Shown here in pieces: positions 1-6,215 of a stretch of 6,950 nt of DNA. Numbering within the stretch: the stretch's first letter is position 1; every line of letters begins with the position of its first letter. Below the pieces are notes generated by a model. The model did no database searches and was not told where the DNA came from. It saw nothing but the letters and a program-made list of their open reading frames with translations. This stretch comes from Methylovulum sp. (GTDB taxonomy: Bacteria; Pseudomonadota; Gammaproteobacteria; Methylococcales; Methylomonadaceae). The translations under genes and the position numbers were made by a program. The stretch lies in NCBI GenBank assembly GCA_016919605.1, contig JACXTQ010000050.1, positions 1 to 6,950 of the forward strand, given 5' to 3'.

Positions 1-1
1 G

Positions 2-619
2 TCATTGTTTTTTATTGCCCAACGCTTTTCTAGCTTTGGATTATTAAGTGATCTGGGCAATGGCCCGCTGAAATGGCTGTTGTCGTTTGTGCTGTTTGAT
101 TTCGCCATTTATATTTGGCATGTCATCAGCCATAAATATGAATGGTTGTGGCGCTTCCATAAAGTCCACCACAGCGACAAAAGTTTTAATGTTTCTACGG
201 GGTTTCGTTTCCATGTTTTTGACCTGTTCTTGGAAATTTTATATAAATGCCTGTTTGTCATTATTATTGGCGTGGAAGCTTATGTGGTGTTGGCGATTGA
301 AATCATAGAGCTGTTTTTTATCTTCTTCCACCACGCCAATTTGGAATTCAAGCACGAACAGCTGATTTCCCAAGCCATCATTACCCCGTCTTTGCACCGC
401 GTCCACCATTCCGCCTTACGCAGCGAGCATGACAGTAACTATGGCATCGTGCTGTCGGTGTGGGATAAGTTATTTGGTACCCGTAAGGAATTGGTGCCGA
501 AAAAAATTGGCCTAAATAGGATGGAAGCGGAAAATTTTTTGCAATTGTTTTTTCTGGCGTTCATCACCGAGCGCCATATCCGGCGGTTGTTACAGATTAT
601 CCCTAAGGGGAAGAAATAA
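2..619 (+). CDS. Sterol desaturase / fatty acid hydroxylase superfamily protein (5'-truncated)
   Basis: This is the C-terminal part of an integral-membrane di-iron oxygenase of the fatty acid hydroxylase superfamily, whose members hydroxylate or desaturate lipid substrates at the membrane. Counting from the TTG at 5, the histidine clusters are HVISH (39-43), HKVHH (52-56), HH (109-110) followed by NLEFKH, and HRVHH (131-135). Their order and spacing fit the family's metal ligands. Hydrophobic stretches lie near residues 22-41 and 79-108. The frame is open to the window edge (a TCA codon at 2-4), and the TTG at 5 has no room for a ribosome binding site, so it is probably an internal leucine and the true start lies upstream. 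Family members usually have 250-350 residues, so perhaps a quarter or more is missing. It ends with tandem TAA stops (617-622) just before a hairpin. The substrate cannot be told from sequence; sterol, fatty acid and carotenoid-type substrates are all possible. Confidence 0.88.
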   Translation, partial: SLFFIAQRFSSFGLLSDLGNGPLKWLLSFVLFDFAIYIWHVISHKYEWLWRFHKVHHSDKSFNVSTGFRFHVFDLFLEILYKCLFVIIIGVEAYVVLAIEIIELFFIFFHHANLEFKHEQLISQAIITPSLHRVHHSALRSEHDSNYGIVLSVWDKLFGTRKELVPKKIGLNRMEAENFLQLFFLAFITERHIRRLLQIIPKGKK

Positions 620-622
620 TAA

Positions 623-645
623 GGTAGGGGGCGAGTCCCCCTACC
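623..645. terminator. Perfect hairpin between convergent genes, probable bidirectional terminator
   Basis: The arms GGTAGGGGG (623-631) and CCCCCTACC (637-645) pair perfectly over 9 bp around the 5-nt loop CGAGT. The hairpin starts 4 bp after the stop of the hydroxylase gene and lies 27 bp past the stop of the RTX gene on the other strand. Read on the minus strand, the stem is followed by TTATTATTTCTT, a fairly T-rich tail, so it looks more like an intrinsic terminator for the RTX gene. On the plus strand the tail is AATAAGTG, with no T tract. It could also be one copy of a dispersed intergenic palindrome. Confidence 0.6.
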
Positions 646-672
646 AATAAGTGCTTACGTTCAGGGTTAAAC

Positions 673-3618
673 TTACAGGACAAAGCTAGCCGCTGTTAGG
701 TTGGGCACCGAGCCTGTCAGGTAAATGACAAAATCAGTAGAGAAATCGCCATCGACATCACCGTAAATTTCCCCGCCGCCCCCCTGCATTAATTGTCCGG
801 CAACGCCAGTGAAATCGGTGACAAATGTGAAAGCTTGATTACCGGATAAGTTGCTGTTTGCATCAACGCCAGACAAATCAATTTTATCGCCAGCGGTAAA
901 GTCGGTGATGGTTTTATGGGCGGAACCGCTATAGTAATCGCCAAGTTCAGCTAATGAATTGAATTTAAAGTTGTCGGTGCCAGCACCTCCAGTGAGGGTG
1001 TCTCCGCCTAAGCCTCCAATCAAAATATCATTACCATCGCCACCGTTGAGGGTATCCCTGCCATAGCCACCTAGCAAGGTGTCGTTTCCGGCATTACCAT
1101 TGAGGGTGTCATCGCCATTGCCACCTGTCAAGGTGTCGTTGCCAGCCGTGCCGCTCAAGGTTTTGTTGGCGGCAATTTGGAAAATCTTTGATCCTGCGGT
1201 GGTTTCTTCAATAGTCAAATTGCCCGCCAGTGCAATGCTGTAATCAGCAGACGCATCGCCGTTGGTGTCAATTTGCAGCAAGGTGGCATTATAATCGTCG
1301 GATATGCATACTTGATTGGCGACCCCGCTAAAAGTATTGCCCACGCCGACAAATGTCAGCCCAGCAATCGCGCTTAAGTCGATTTTGTCGCCCACCGCCA
1401 AATCAGTGATGGTGTCTCGATTATAACCCGCCGCACCCAAATAGTCGCCGTTACCGATTTCCACCAAGGTGGTGTATTTGAAACTATCATTACCTATGCC
1501 ACCGGTTAGGGTATCTTTGCCAGCTCCGCCAATCAGAATGTCATTACCGTCGCCACCGTTGAGGGTGTCGTTGCCGTTGCCTCCCGTTAGGGTGTCATTG
1601 CCAGTCGTGCCGATCAGGATTTTGGGGGCGGCAATTTGGAAAATCTTTGAGCCTACGGCGGTTTCTTCAATAATCAAGTTGTCCGCCAATATGATGCTGT
1701 AGTCGGCAGATTTATCGCCGTTAATGTCAATTTGCAGTTGGGTTACATCGTAGTCGTCATATATGCGCACTTGGTTGGCGGCTCCGCTAAAAGTGTTGCC
1801 CACACCAACAAATGTCAGTCCAGCGATTGCGCTCAAATCAATTTTGTCACCCACCGCCAAATCGGTGATAGAATCCGTATTATACTTGGCCGATCCTAAA
1901 TAGCTGCCGTCGCCCATGTCCGATAAGGTGTTGTATTTAAAGCTATCATTGCCAATACCTCCGGTTAGGACATCCCGGCCATAGCCACCGATCAGGATGT
2001 CATTGCCAGCATTGCCGTTTAGGGTATCGTCGCCGTTGCCGCCGGTCAGGGTGTCATTGCCCGTTGTGCCGTTCAAGATTTTATTGGTGGCAATTTGAAA
2101 AATCCTTGAGCCTGTGGCGGTTTCTTCAATAGTCAAATTGTCCGCCAGTGTGATGCTGTAGTCGGCGTAGCCGTCGCCATCGGCATCTACCTGCAATAGA
2201 GTCTCATTATATTCGTCATATATGCGCACTTGATTGGCAACCTTGCTAAAATCATGGCCTAGGCCGACAAATGCCAGCCCGCTGATCGCACTCAAATCAA
2301 TTTTGTCACCCACGGCCAAATCGGTGATTGCGTCCCGGCTATAACTGCCTAAGCTTAAGTAATTATTATTACCCATTTCTATCAAGGCATTGTATTTGAA
2401 AGTGTCGCTGCCAGCACCTCCAGCCAGGGTATCGGCTCCCATGCCACCGAGCAAGGTGTCATTACCATCACCGCCATTCAATTGGTCGCTATAGGCTCCC
2501 CCTGACAAATAATCATTGCCAGCATTGCCAGTCAAGGTGTCGTAACCATTGCCACCCAGCAAGGTATCATTACCTACTGTACCCACCAGCACTTTATTGG
2601 TGGCGATAACCAACCGATTGGAACCGGGGGCGCTTTCTGCCAAGGCAATCCGCGCGGTGATTAGGCCTGTTAGATAAATGCCCGCATCGGCATTCTTATC
2701 GCCATTAAAGTCGAACTCCAAGTAGTTGCCGTTAAGGTGGTATTGCCCTGGGACACCGCTAAACTCATTGTCGTTGATAAAACTTAAACCTTGAAAGGCA
2801 AATAGCAGTTGATCGCCATCATGGCCAAAATCAGTGATGATATCCCCCCAAAACTGTAGGCTAGGGTAGTAATTGGTGATGTTCGAGGAAAAATCATCGG
2901 AGCCGGCAAAACGGAAAATATCCGCTCCGCTACCTCCTGTTAAGGTATCATAGCCTAAGCCCCCTGTTAATGTGTCATTACCATCGCCACCGATCAACGC
3001 ATCATTGCCTTCACCGCCATTGAGGCTATCATTGCCGCCTAGCCCTGCAATACTGTCATGGCCCGCACCCCCTGTTAACGTTTCGCCATTGTCGGTTCCG
3101 GTCAGGGTTTGGTTGGGGGCCACTTTTAAAATTTTTGAACCCACTGCCGTTTCAGTAAGGCCAACCCCTCCCGTAATGGCTAAGGTTACATCGGCTTGGG
3201 CATCACCGTTAGTATCAATCGTGAGGTAATATGAGAGGCCATAGATGCCTGCCCCCATATAGTTGTTGCTAAAAGAATAGCGGATTTCCCCCGCCACCCC
3301 ATTAAATTGAACGCCGCCAATAAATTTAGCATTGGTAATGGCGGAAAAGTCAATGGTATCCGTTGTTGCCAAATCAACAATCGTATCGCCGTTGGCATCG
3401 TCAAGGCTGCCATATTTAAAGACATCAGCCCCCGCACCGCCGCTTAAGGAATCCGCGCCCGCGCCGCCGATTAAGATGTCGTTGCCATCGCCACCGGATA
3501 AAATATCATTGCCCGTGCCGCCTGATAGGCTGTCATTGCCAGCCAAGCCATATAGCGTGTCCCATCCTGCTGTGCCTATGATAGTGTCGTTGCCTGTAGT
3601 GCCTAGTTTAATTGCCAT
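673..3618 (-). CDS. Large RTX calcium-binding protein of six tandem RTX / serralysin-C-like units; probable type I secretion substrate
   Basis: This 981-residue protein has no N-terminal signal peptide and is almost entirely repeats. By eye there are six units: residues 1-167, 168-339, 340-510, 511-663, 664-816 and 817-981. Each opens with a block of nine-residue GGxGxDxLx repeats (7, 7, 7, 5, 5 and 7 copies, 38 in all), which in known RTX proteins fold as a calcium-bound parallel beta-roll. Each block is followed by a segment resembling the serralysin C-terminal domain, with a DxxxGDKIDLS-type core, an FSGVAxQ-type strand and a DxNGDxxAD loop. The last unit is the closest match (ITDFTAGDKIDLSGVDAN, then GDVDGD) and ends in hydrophobic ASFVL, as expected of a type I secretion signal. 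No zinc-protease HExxH motif, lipase or adhesin domain is visible, so its activity is unknown; a structural, surface-layer or matrix role is possible. ATG 3616-3618 is preceded by TAGGA. No ABC exporter, membrane-fusion protein or TolC gene is in the window. There is a single cysteine, at residue 771. Confidence 0.88.
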   Translation of the reverse strand: MAIKLGTTGNDTIIGTAGWDTLYGLAGNDSLSGGTGNDILSGGDGNDILIGGAGADSLSGGAGADVFKYGSLDDANGDTIVDLATTDTIDFSAITNAKFIGGVQFNGVAGEIRYSFSNNYMGAGIYGLSYYLTIDTNGDAQADVTLAITGGVGLTETAVGSKILKVAPNQTLTGTDNGETLTGGAGHDSIAGLGGNDSLNGGEGNDALIGGDGNDTLTGGLGYDTLTGGSGADIFRFAGSDDFSSNITNYYPSLQFWGDIITDFGHDGDQLLFAFQGLSFINDNEFSGVPGQYHLNGNYLEFDFNGDKNADAGIYLTGLITARIALAESAPGSNRLVIATNKVLVGTVGNDTLLGGNGYDTLTGNAGNDYLSGGAYSDQLNGGDGNDTLLGGMGADTLAGGAGSDTFKYNALIEMGNNNYLSLGSYSRDAITDLAVGDKIDLSAISGLAFVGLGHDFSKVANQVRIYDEYNETLLQVDADGDGYADYSITLADNLTIEETATGSRIFQIATNKILNGTTGNDTLTGGNGDDTLNGNAGNDILIGGYGRDVLTGGIGNDSFKYNTLSDMGDGSYLGSAKYNTDSITDLAVGDKIDLSAIAGLTFVGVGNTFSGAANQVRIYDDYDVTQLQIDINGDKSADYSIILADNLIIEETAVGSKIFQIAAPKILIGTTGNDTLTGGNGNDTLNGGDGNDILIGGAGKDTLTGGIGNDSFKYTTLVEIGNGDYLGAAGYNRDTITDLAVGDKIDLSAIAGLTFVGVGNTFSGVANQVCISDDYNATLLQIDTNGDASADYSIALAGNLTIEETTAGSKIFQIAANKTLSGTAGNDTLTGGNGDDTLNGNAGNDTLLGGYGRDTLNGGDGNDILIGGLGGDTLTGGAGTDNFKFNSLAELGDYYSGSAHKTITDFTAGDKIDLSGVDANSNLSGNQAFTFVTDFTGVAGQLMQGGGGEIYGDVDGDFSTDFVIYLTGSVPNLTAASFVL
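1171..2088 (-). repeat. Two tandem 459-bp units inside the RTX gene (units 4 and 5)
   Basis: Residues 511-663 (nt 1630-2088) and 664-816 (nt 1171-1629) have the same length, 153 residues, and align without gaps at about 79% identity by eye. A 29-residue core running from ITDLAVGDKIDLS to GVGNTFSG is identical between them. The DNA differs mainly at third codon positions. Units 1-3 are longer (167-172 residues) and more diverged, so units 4 and 5 look like the latest tandem duplication. Such repeats can expand, contract or misassemble. Confidence 0.8.
3433..3603 (-). repeat. First RTX nonapeptide array
   Basis: Residues 6-62 and onward to 68 form seven strictly nine-residue repeats starting at glycines 6, 15, 24, 33, 42, 51 and 60. 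The best copies read GGDGNDILI and GGAGADSLS. The array starts only five residues after the initiator, so no other N-terminal domain can precede it. The aspartates of the GxGxD turns are the expected calcium ligands. Five similar arrays start at residues 174, 346, 517, 670 and 823. Confidence 0.85.
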
Positions 3619-3623
3619 GGTAA

Positions 3624-3628
3624 TCCTA
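3624..3628 (-). promoter_or_regulatory. Ribosome binding site of the RTX gene
   Basis: On the minus strand TAGGA lies five bases before the ATG at 3616-3618. It is a modest Shine-Dalgarno match, but it supports this start, as does the fact that the first RTX repeat begins at residue 6. Confidence 0.5.
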
Positions 3629-3931
3629 ATGTTTGAATTGAAAAGAGTAAGTGTTTGCTTACCAATTGCTTGTAGGGAATTTCGAAATTGTGGGTACGGT
3701 ATTGGACAGGAGAGCGCATTAGTATTCCGTGACTATCAATTTTAGTAATAGTTTCACAGTTAAGCCAGTTTAAGTAAGGACGCTAAGCTTCACTAGAGAT
3801 AACATCAACAAGGTTAATATTGGTTGTCAAAGCCGCTGTTTTAGGCCGCTATTGTTGCGGGGTGGTAATTAAACATTAACAGAATGCAAGCGATGATCGA
3901 TAGCTGTTATGCTCTAAGACGGTGCATCCTA

Positions 3932-3937
3932 TATAAT
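3932..3937 (+). promoter_or_regulatory. Candidate -10 element (TATAAT) for the lipoprotein-corA operon
   Basis: A perfect TATAAT lies about 50 bp before the ATG pair at 3989, a reasonable distance for a sigma-70 promoter with a leader of about 45 bases. No good -35 hexamer is found 15-19 bp upstream and there is no extended -10 TGn, so the promoter may be weak, depend on an activator, or be a chance match in AT-rich DNA. Confidence 0.3.
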
Positions 3938-3988
3938 TGGCGGAATATCTATTTTTTGGGATGGTTGTCCATTCCCTAATCCTATACC

Positions 3989-5194
3989 ATGATGATTTTT
4001 TTTGCCAAAACCCTAAAGAAATTGCCGTGGTTGGTGTTACTGGGGATTTTTTACTGTGTGCAAGGCTGTGTATCTTCGCCCACCTTACTGGATGATGCGG
4101 TCATTTCCTATGACAAATCCATTACAGAAACCTTGTCCAAGCAATTGTTACTGAACATTGCCCGCGCCCACCAGCACCAGCCTATGCACTTTACCGGTGT
4201 CACCAATATTGCCGCGACCTTCGGCTTTCAATTTACAGCCGGGGCGGGGTCTGCGTTTACGGGTGATAGCGGTGCATTGTTAGTGCCGTCATTTGGCGGT
4301 AGCGTCTCGGAAACCCCCACTATCAGCATTGTGCCGATGGAAGGCGAAGAGTTTACCCGCCGTTTGTTGGAGCCGTTGCAGGAAGCCAAGCTCACCATGC
4401 TGTTGCGCCAAGGTGCGGATGTGGACTTGATTTTGCGTTTGCTGATTGATGAGCTGCGCATCACTAACGCCAATAGCGATGAGGTTTACCAGAACAAACC
4501 CGCCGATGGCGGTGGGTATCGAATGTTCCGGCAAGCGATGCTACATTTGTCATCAATACAAGACCGCCATGCCTTGTATGTCAATCCGTTGCTGTTTGAC
4601 AGGAGCTGGGTGTTACCGGCGGCGAGTTTTTCGACCGACCAATTTTCCGCCCTGCAAAATGAGTTTACCGTGGGCTACGATGTCGCCCATCAGCAAATTA
4701 AGCTCAGTAAACGTATAACCGGACATATCATCTTAAGCAATTACAATCCGGCCAGCCTCAGCAACAGCGAGCGGGAATGGTTGAAAAGGGAAGATGACAA
4801 TTTGCACAGTAATGAAATTATTATCGATATTCGCTCAGGTTATCCAGGGGGCGAGTGGCCTTTACACGGCACGTTACGGTTGCGTAGTTTCCACAATGTT
4901 CTGAACTTTATTGGCCAAGGTGTCGGTGATAGCCCTGAATATCCGGTTGCTAAGCATCCGCAAACTCCGCCCGTCACCGAAAATCCCGCCCAAACATTAG
5001 CGATTACGGTTTCGGACAGGGAGCCGGAAGATGCCGACTTGAGCGTCAAGTTTGCTGGCCGCTATTATGCGGTCAAGCCCGAATCCGGCTATCAATGGAA
5101 CCGTGAGGGGTTCCGCCTGTTATATCAAGTGTTTCAAATGACTATGAGCGACTTGCCGAAACAAGATTCGCCCAGCATTACTATTGCCAAATAA
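3989..5194 (+). CDS. Predicted lipoprotein of unknown function, upstream of corA
   Basis: This is a 401-residue protein with a lipoprotein signal peptide: a basic n-region (K7, K10, K11), a hydrophobic core (about 12-22) and a lipobox V24-Q25-G26-C27. Cys27 would be lipidated. Val at +2 rather than Asp suggests sorting to the outer membrane. The mature part has a conserved-looking segment at 50-75 (SKQLLLNIARA, then PMHFTGVTNIA), a glycine/serine-rich low-complexity stretch (84-107), an NPTI-like TPTISIVPMEGEEF (109-122), a charged middle, and a proline-rich stretch (318-335) before the C-terminus. From memory these segments recall a family of uncharacterised proteobacterial envelope proteins; I cannot name a domain or function. 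Two ATG codons stand in tandem at 3989 and 3992 without a clear Shine-Dalgarno sequence, so either may be used. The stop lies 9 bp before corA, which suggests co-transcription. Confidence 0.8.
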   Translation: MMIFFAKTLKKLPWLVLLGIFYCVQGCVSSPTLLDDAVISYDKSITETLSKQLLLNIARAHQHQPMHFTGVTNIAATFGFQFTAGAGSAFTGDSGALLVPSFGGSVSETPTISIVPMEGEEFTRRLLEPLQEAKLTMLLRQGADVDLILRLLIDELRITNANSDEVYQNKPADGGGYRMFRQAMLHLSSIQDRHALYVNPLLFDRSWVLPAASFSTDQFSALQNEFTVGYDVAHQQIKLSKRITGHIILSNYNPASLSNSEREWLKREDDNLHSNEIIIDIRSGYPGGEWPLHGTLRLRSFHNVLNFIGQGVGDSPEYPVAKHPQTPPVTENPAQTLAITVSDREPEDADLSVKFAGRYYAVKPESGYQWNREGFRLLYQVFQMTMSDLPKQDSPSITIAK

Positions 5195-5199
5195 GGAGG
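5193..5199 (+). promoter_or_regulatory. Strong ribosome binding site of corA
   Basis: AAGGAGG overlaps the TAA stop of the lipoprotein gene. It lies 4 bases before TTG 5204, 10 before GTG 5210 and 28 before ATG 5228. The spacing rules out the ATG but does not choose cleanly between TTG and GTG. The overlap with the upstream stop suggests translational coupling. Confidence 0.75.
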
Positions 5200-5203
5200 C
5201 TTT

Positions 5204-6193
5204 TTGAACGTGCAGACCGATCCCGGTATGATTATGAAATGTGTGGCTTATAAACACGGCGTGAGCTTGGGTGATGTCACAATTGAAGACATCAGCGAAG
5301 TGCTTAAGCATCAGGATGCTTTTGTGTGGTTGGGCTTGCGTGAGGCGGATACTGAGCTGTTGCTGAAAATCCAAGAGGAGTTCGGCCTGCATGAACTGGC
5401 GATTGAGGATGCTTGTGCCGCCCATCAGCGGCCTAAAATAGAGGAATATGGCGATTCGCTGTTTATGGTGTTGCACACGGCGGTTTTGACGGACGACAGT
5501 GTTGAGTTTGGCGAAACCCATATTTTTGCCGGGCGGCGATTTGTGGTGACGGTTCGGCATGGGGCTTCGCACGACCACCGGAAAATTCGCCAGCGTTGCG
5601 AGGCTATGCCGCACCAGTTGGCCAAAGGCCCAGGCTTTGTGTTGTATGCCATCATGGATTTTATCGTTGACGGTTATATCCCTGTTATCGATGGTTTGCA
5701 AAAGCGGTTTGAAGCCTTGGAATTGGCTATTTTTGAGAACCGTCCTAGCCGTCAGACTATGGAAGATTTATACGAATTAAAGCGCGAATTGCTGTTGCTC
5801 AAGGGGGCGATCATGCCGGTGATTGACATTTGCAATGAGCTGATGCGCTTTCATGGCCTGATTGTGCCCAAAGAAGTGCAGGTGTATTTCCGTGACATTG
5901 CCGACCATATCAAGCGTGTTGATCAAGCCATTGACGGGATGCGGGAAATGCTGATCTCGGCCATGCACGTCCATCTGACTTTTGAGACCGTCAGGCAAAA
6001 CGAGGTGGTCAAACGCTTGGCCGGGTGGGGGGCGATTTTGGCTATCCCGACCATGGTGTTCAGTTGGTATGGCATGAACTTCAAGCACATGCCGGAACTG
6101 GATTGGCAATACAGCTATCCGGCGGTTGTCGGCGGAGTGATTGTCGGCAGCGTGTTGTTGTATTTCCGCTTGAAATGGACGGGGTGGTTATAG
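5204..6193 (+). CDS. corA: CorA-family magnesium/cobalt channel
   Basis: This inner-membrane divalent-cation channel would form a pentamer that takes up Mg2+ (and Co2+ or Ni2+) passively. The 329 residues match the usual CorA length. A large N-terminal cytoplasmic domain carries family signatures: HELAIEDACAAHQRPKIEEYGD (positions 63-84) and FIVDGYIPVID (153-163), then the long stalk helix with YFRDIADHIKRV (229-240). Two C-terminal membrane helices follow (about 272-289 and 305-321). The selectivity motif YGMNF (289-293) ends the first, and HMPEL makes the periplasmic loop. The protein ends in basic/aromatic KWTGWL, as is typical. The start is TTG 5204 or GTG 5210 (327 residues); both use the same AAGGAGG. 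It follows the lipoprotein by 9 bp and converges on ispF. ZntB-type zinc transport in the same superfamily is an alternative, but the YGMNF-HMPEL context favours CorA. Confidence 0.93.
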   Translation: MNVQTDPGMIMKCVAYKHGVSLGDVTIEDISEVLKHQDAFVWLGLREADTELLLKIQEEFGLHELAIEDACAAHQRPKIEEYGDSLFMVLHTAVLTDDSVEFGETHIFAGRRFVVTVRHGASHDHRKIRQRCEAMPHQLAKGPGFVLYAIMDFIVDGYIPVIDGLQKRFEALELAIFENRPSRQTMEDLYELKRELLLLKGAIMPVIDICNELMRFHGLIVPKEVQVYFRDIADHIKRVDQAIDGMREMLISAMHVHLTFETVRQNEVVKRLAGWGAILAIPTMVFSWYGMNFKHMPELDWQYSYPAVVGGVIVGSVLLYFRLKWTGWL

Positions 6194-6215
6194 GGGCATC
6201 CATCGGCTTAGTTGC

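Larger units (their letters stand above)
3619..3988. other. 370-bp divergent intergenic region
   Basis: No convincing gene is seen here. The region separates the divergent RTX and lipoprotein genes and must hold both promoters. On the plus side there is a TATAAT at 3932-3937. On the minus side I see a TTGACA-like hexamer (3825-3830, reverse complement) without a -10 at a suitable distance, and a TAAAAT (3739-3744, reverse complement) without a good -35. A small inverted repeat, GTAAG-N6-CTTAC, lies at 3647-3662 in the RTX leader. I recognise no riboswitch or small RNA. Confidence 0.6.

Noticed and set aside
1469..1702. Plus-strand reading frame rich in SLPxPP repeats opposite the RTX gene
   Set aside because: The proline/serine repeats are the reverse-strand reading of GGxGND codons. 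The same artefact appears at 2972-3229 and 3332-3745. There is no ribosome binding site or independent signal.
1171..2088. CRISPR-like or satellite repeat array
   Set aside because: The periodicity (27 bp and 459 bp) is coding and comes from nonapeptide repeats and protein units. There are no identical short repeats with unique spacers.
673..3618. Serralysin-type metalloprotease
   Set aside because: The C-terminal domain fits that family, but no HExxH zinc site or Met-turn is present and the RTX array starts at residue 6, leaving no room for a protease domain.
3739..3744. TAAAAT on the minus strand, a possible -10 for the RTX gene
   Set aside because: The hexamer is 5/6 to consensus, but nothing like TTGACA lies upstream at 16-19 bp, and the DNA is AT-rich enough for chance matches.
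3332..3745. 137-residue plus-strand frame reaching into the intergenic region
   Set aside because: Most of it is antisense to the first RTX array, and the tail in the intergenic DNA resembles nothing recognisable.
3825..3830. Perfect TTGACA on the minus strand, a possible -35 for the RTX gene
   Set aside because: No acceptable -10 hexamer lies 15-19 bp downstream; the nearest TATCTC-like site is 23 bp away.
5120..5701. 193-residue minus-strand frame opposite corA
   Set aside because: It lies antisense to the strongly conserved corA coding sequence, with a composition expected of a shadow frame and no family resemblance.
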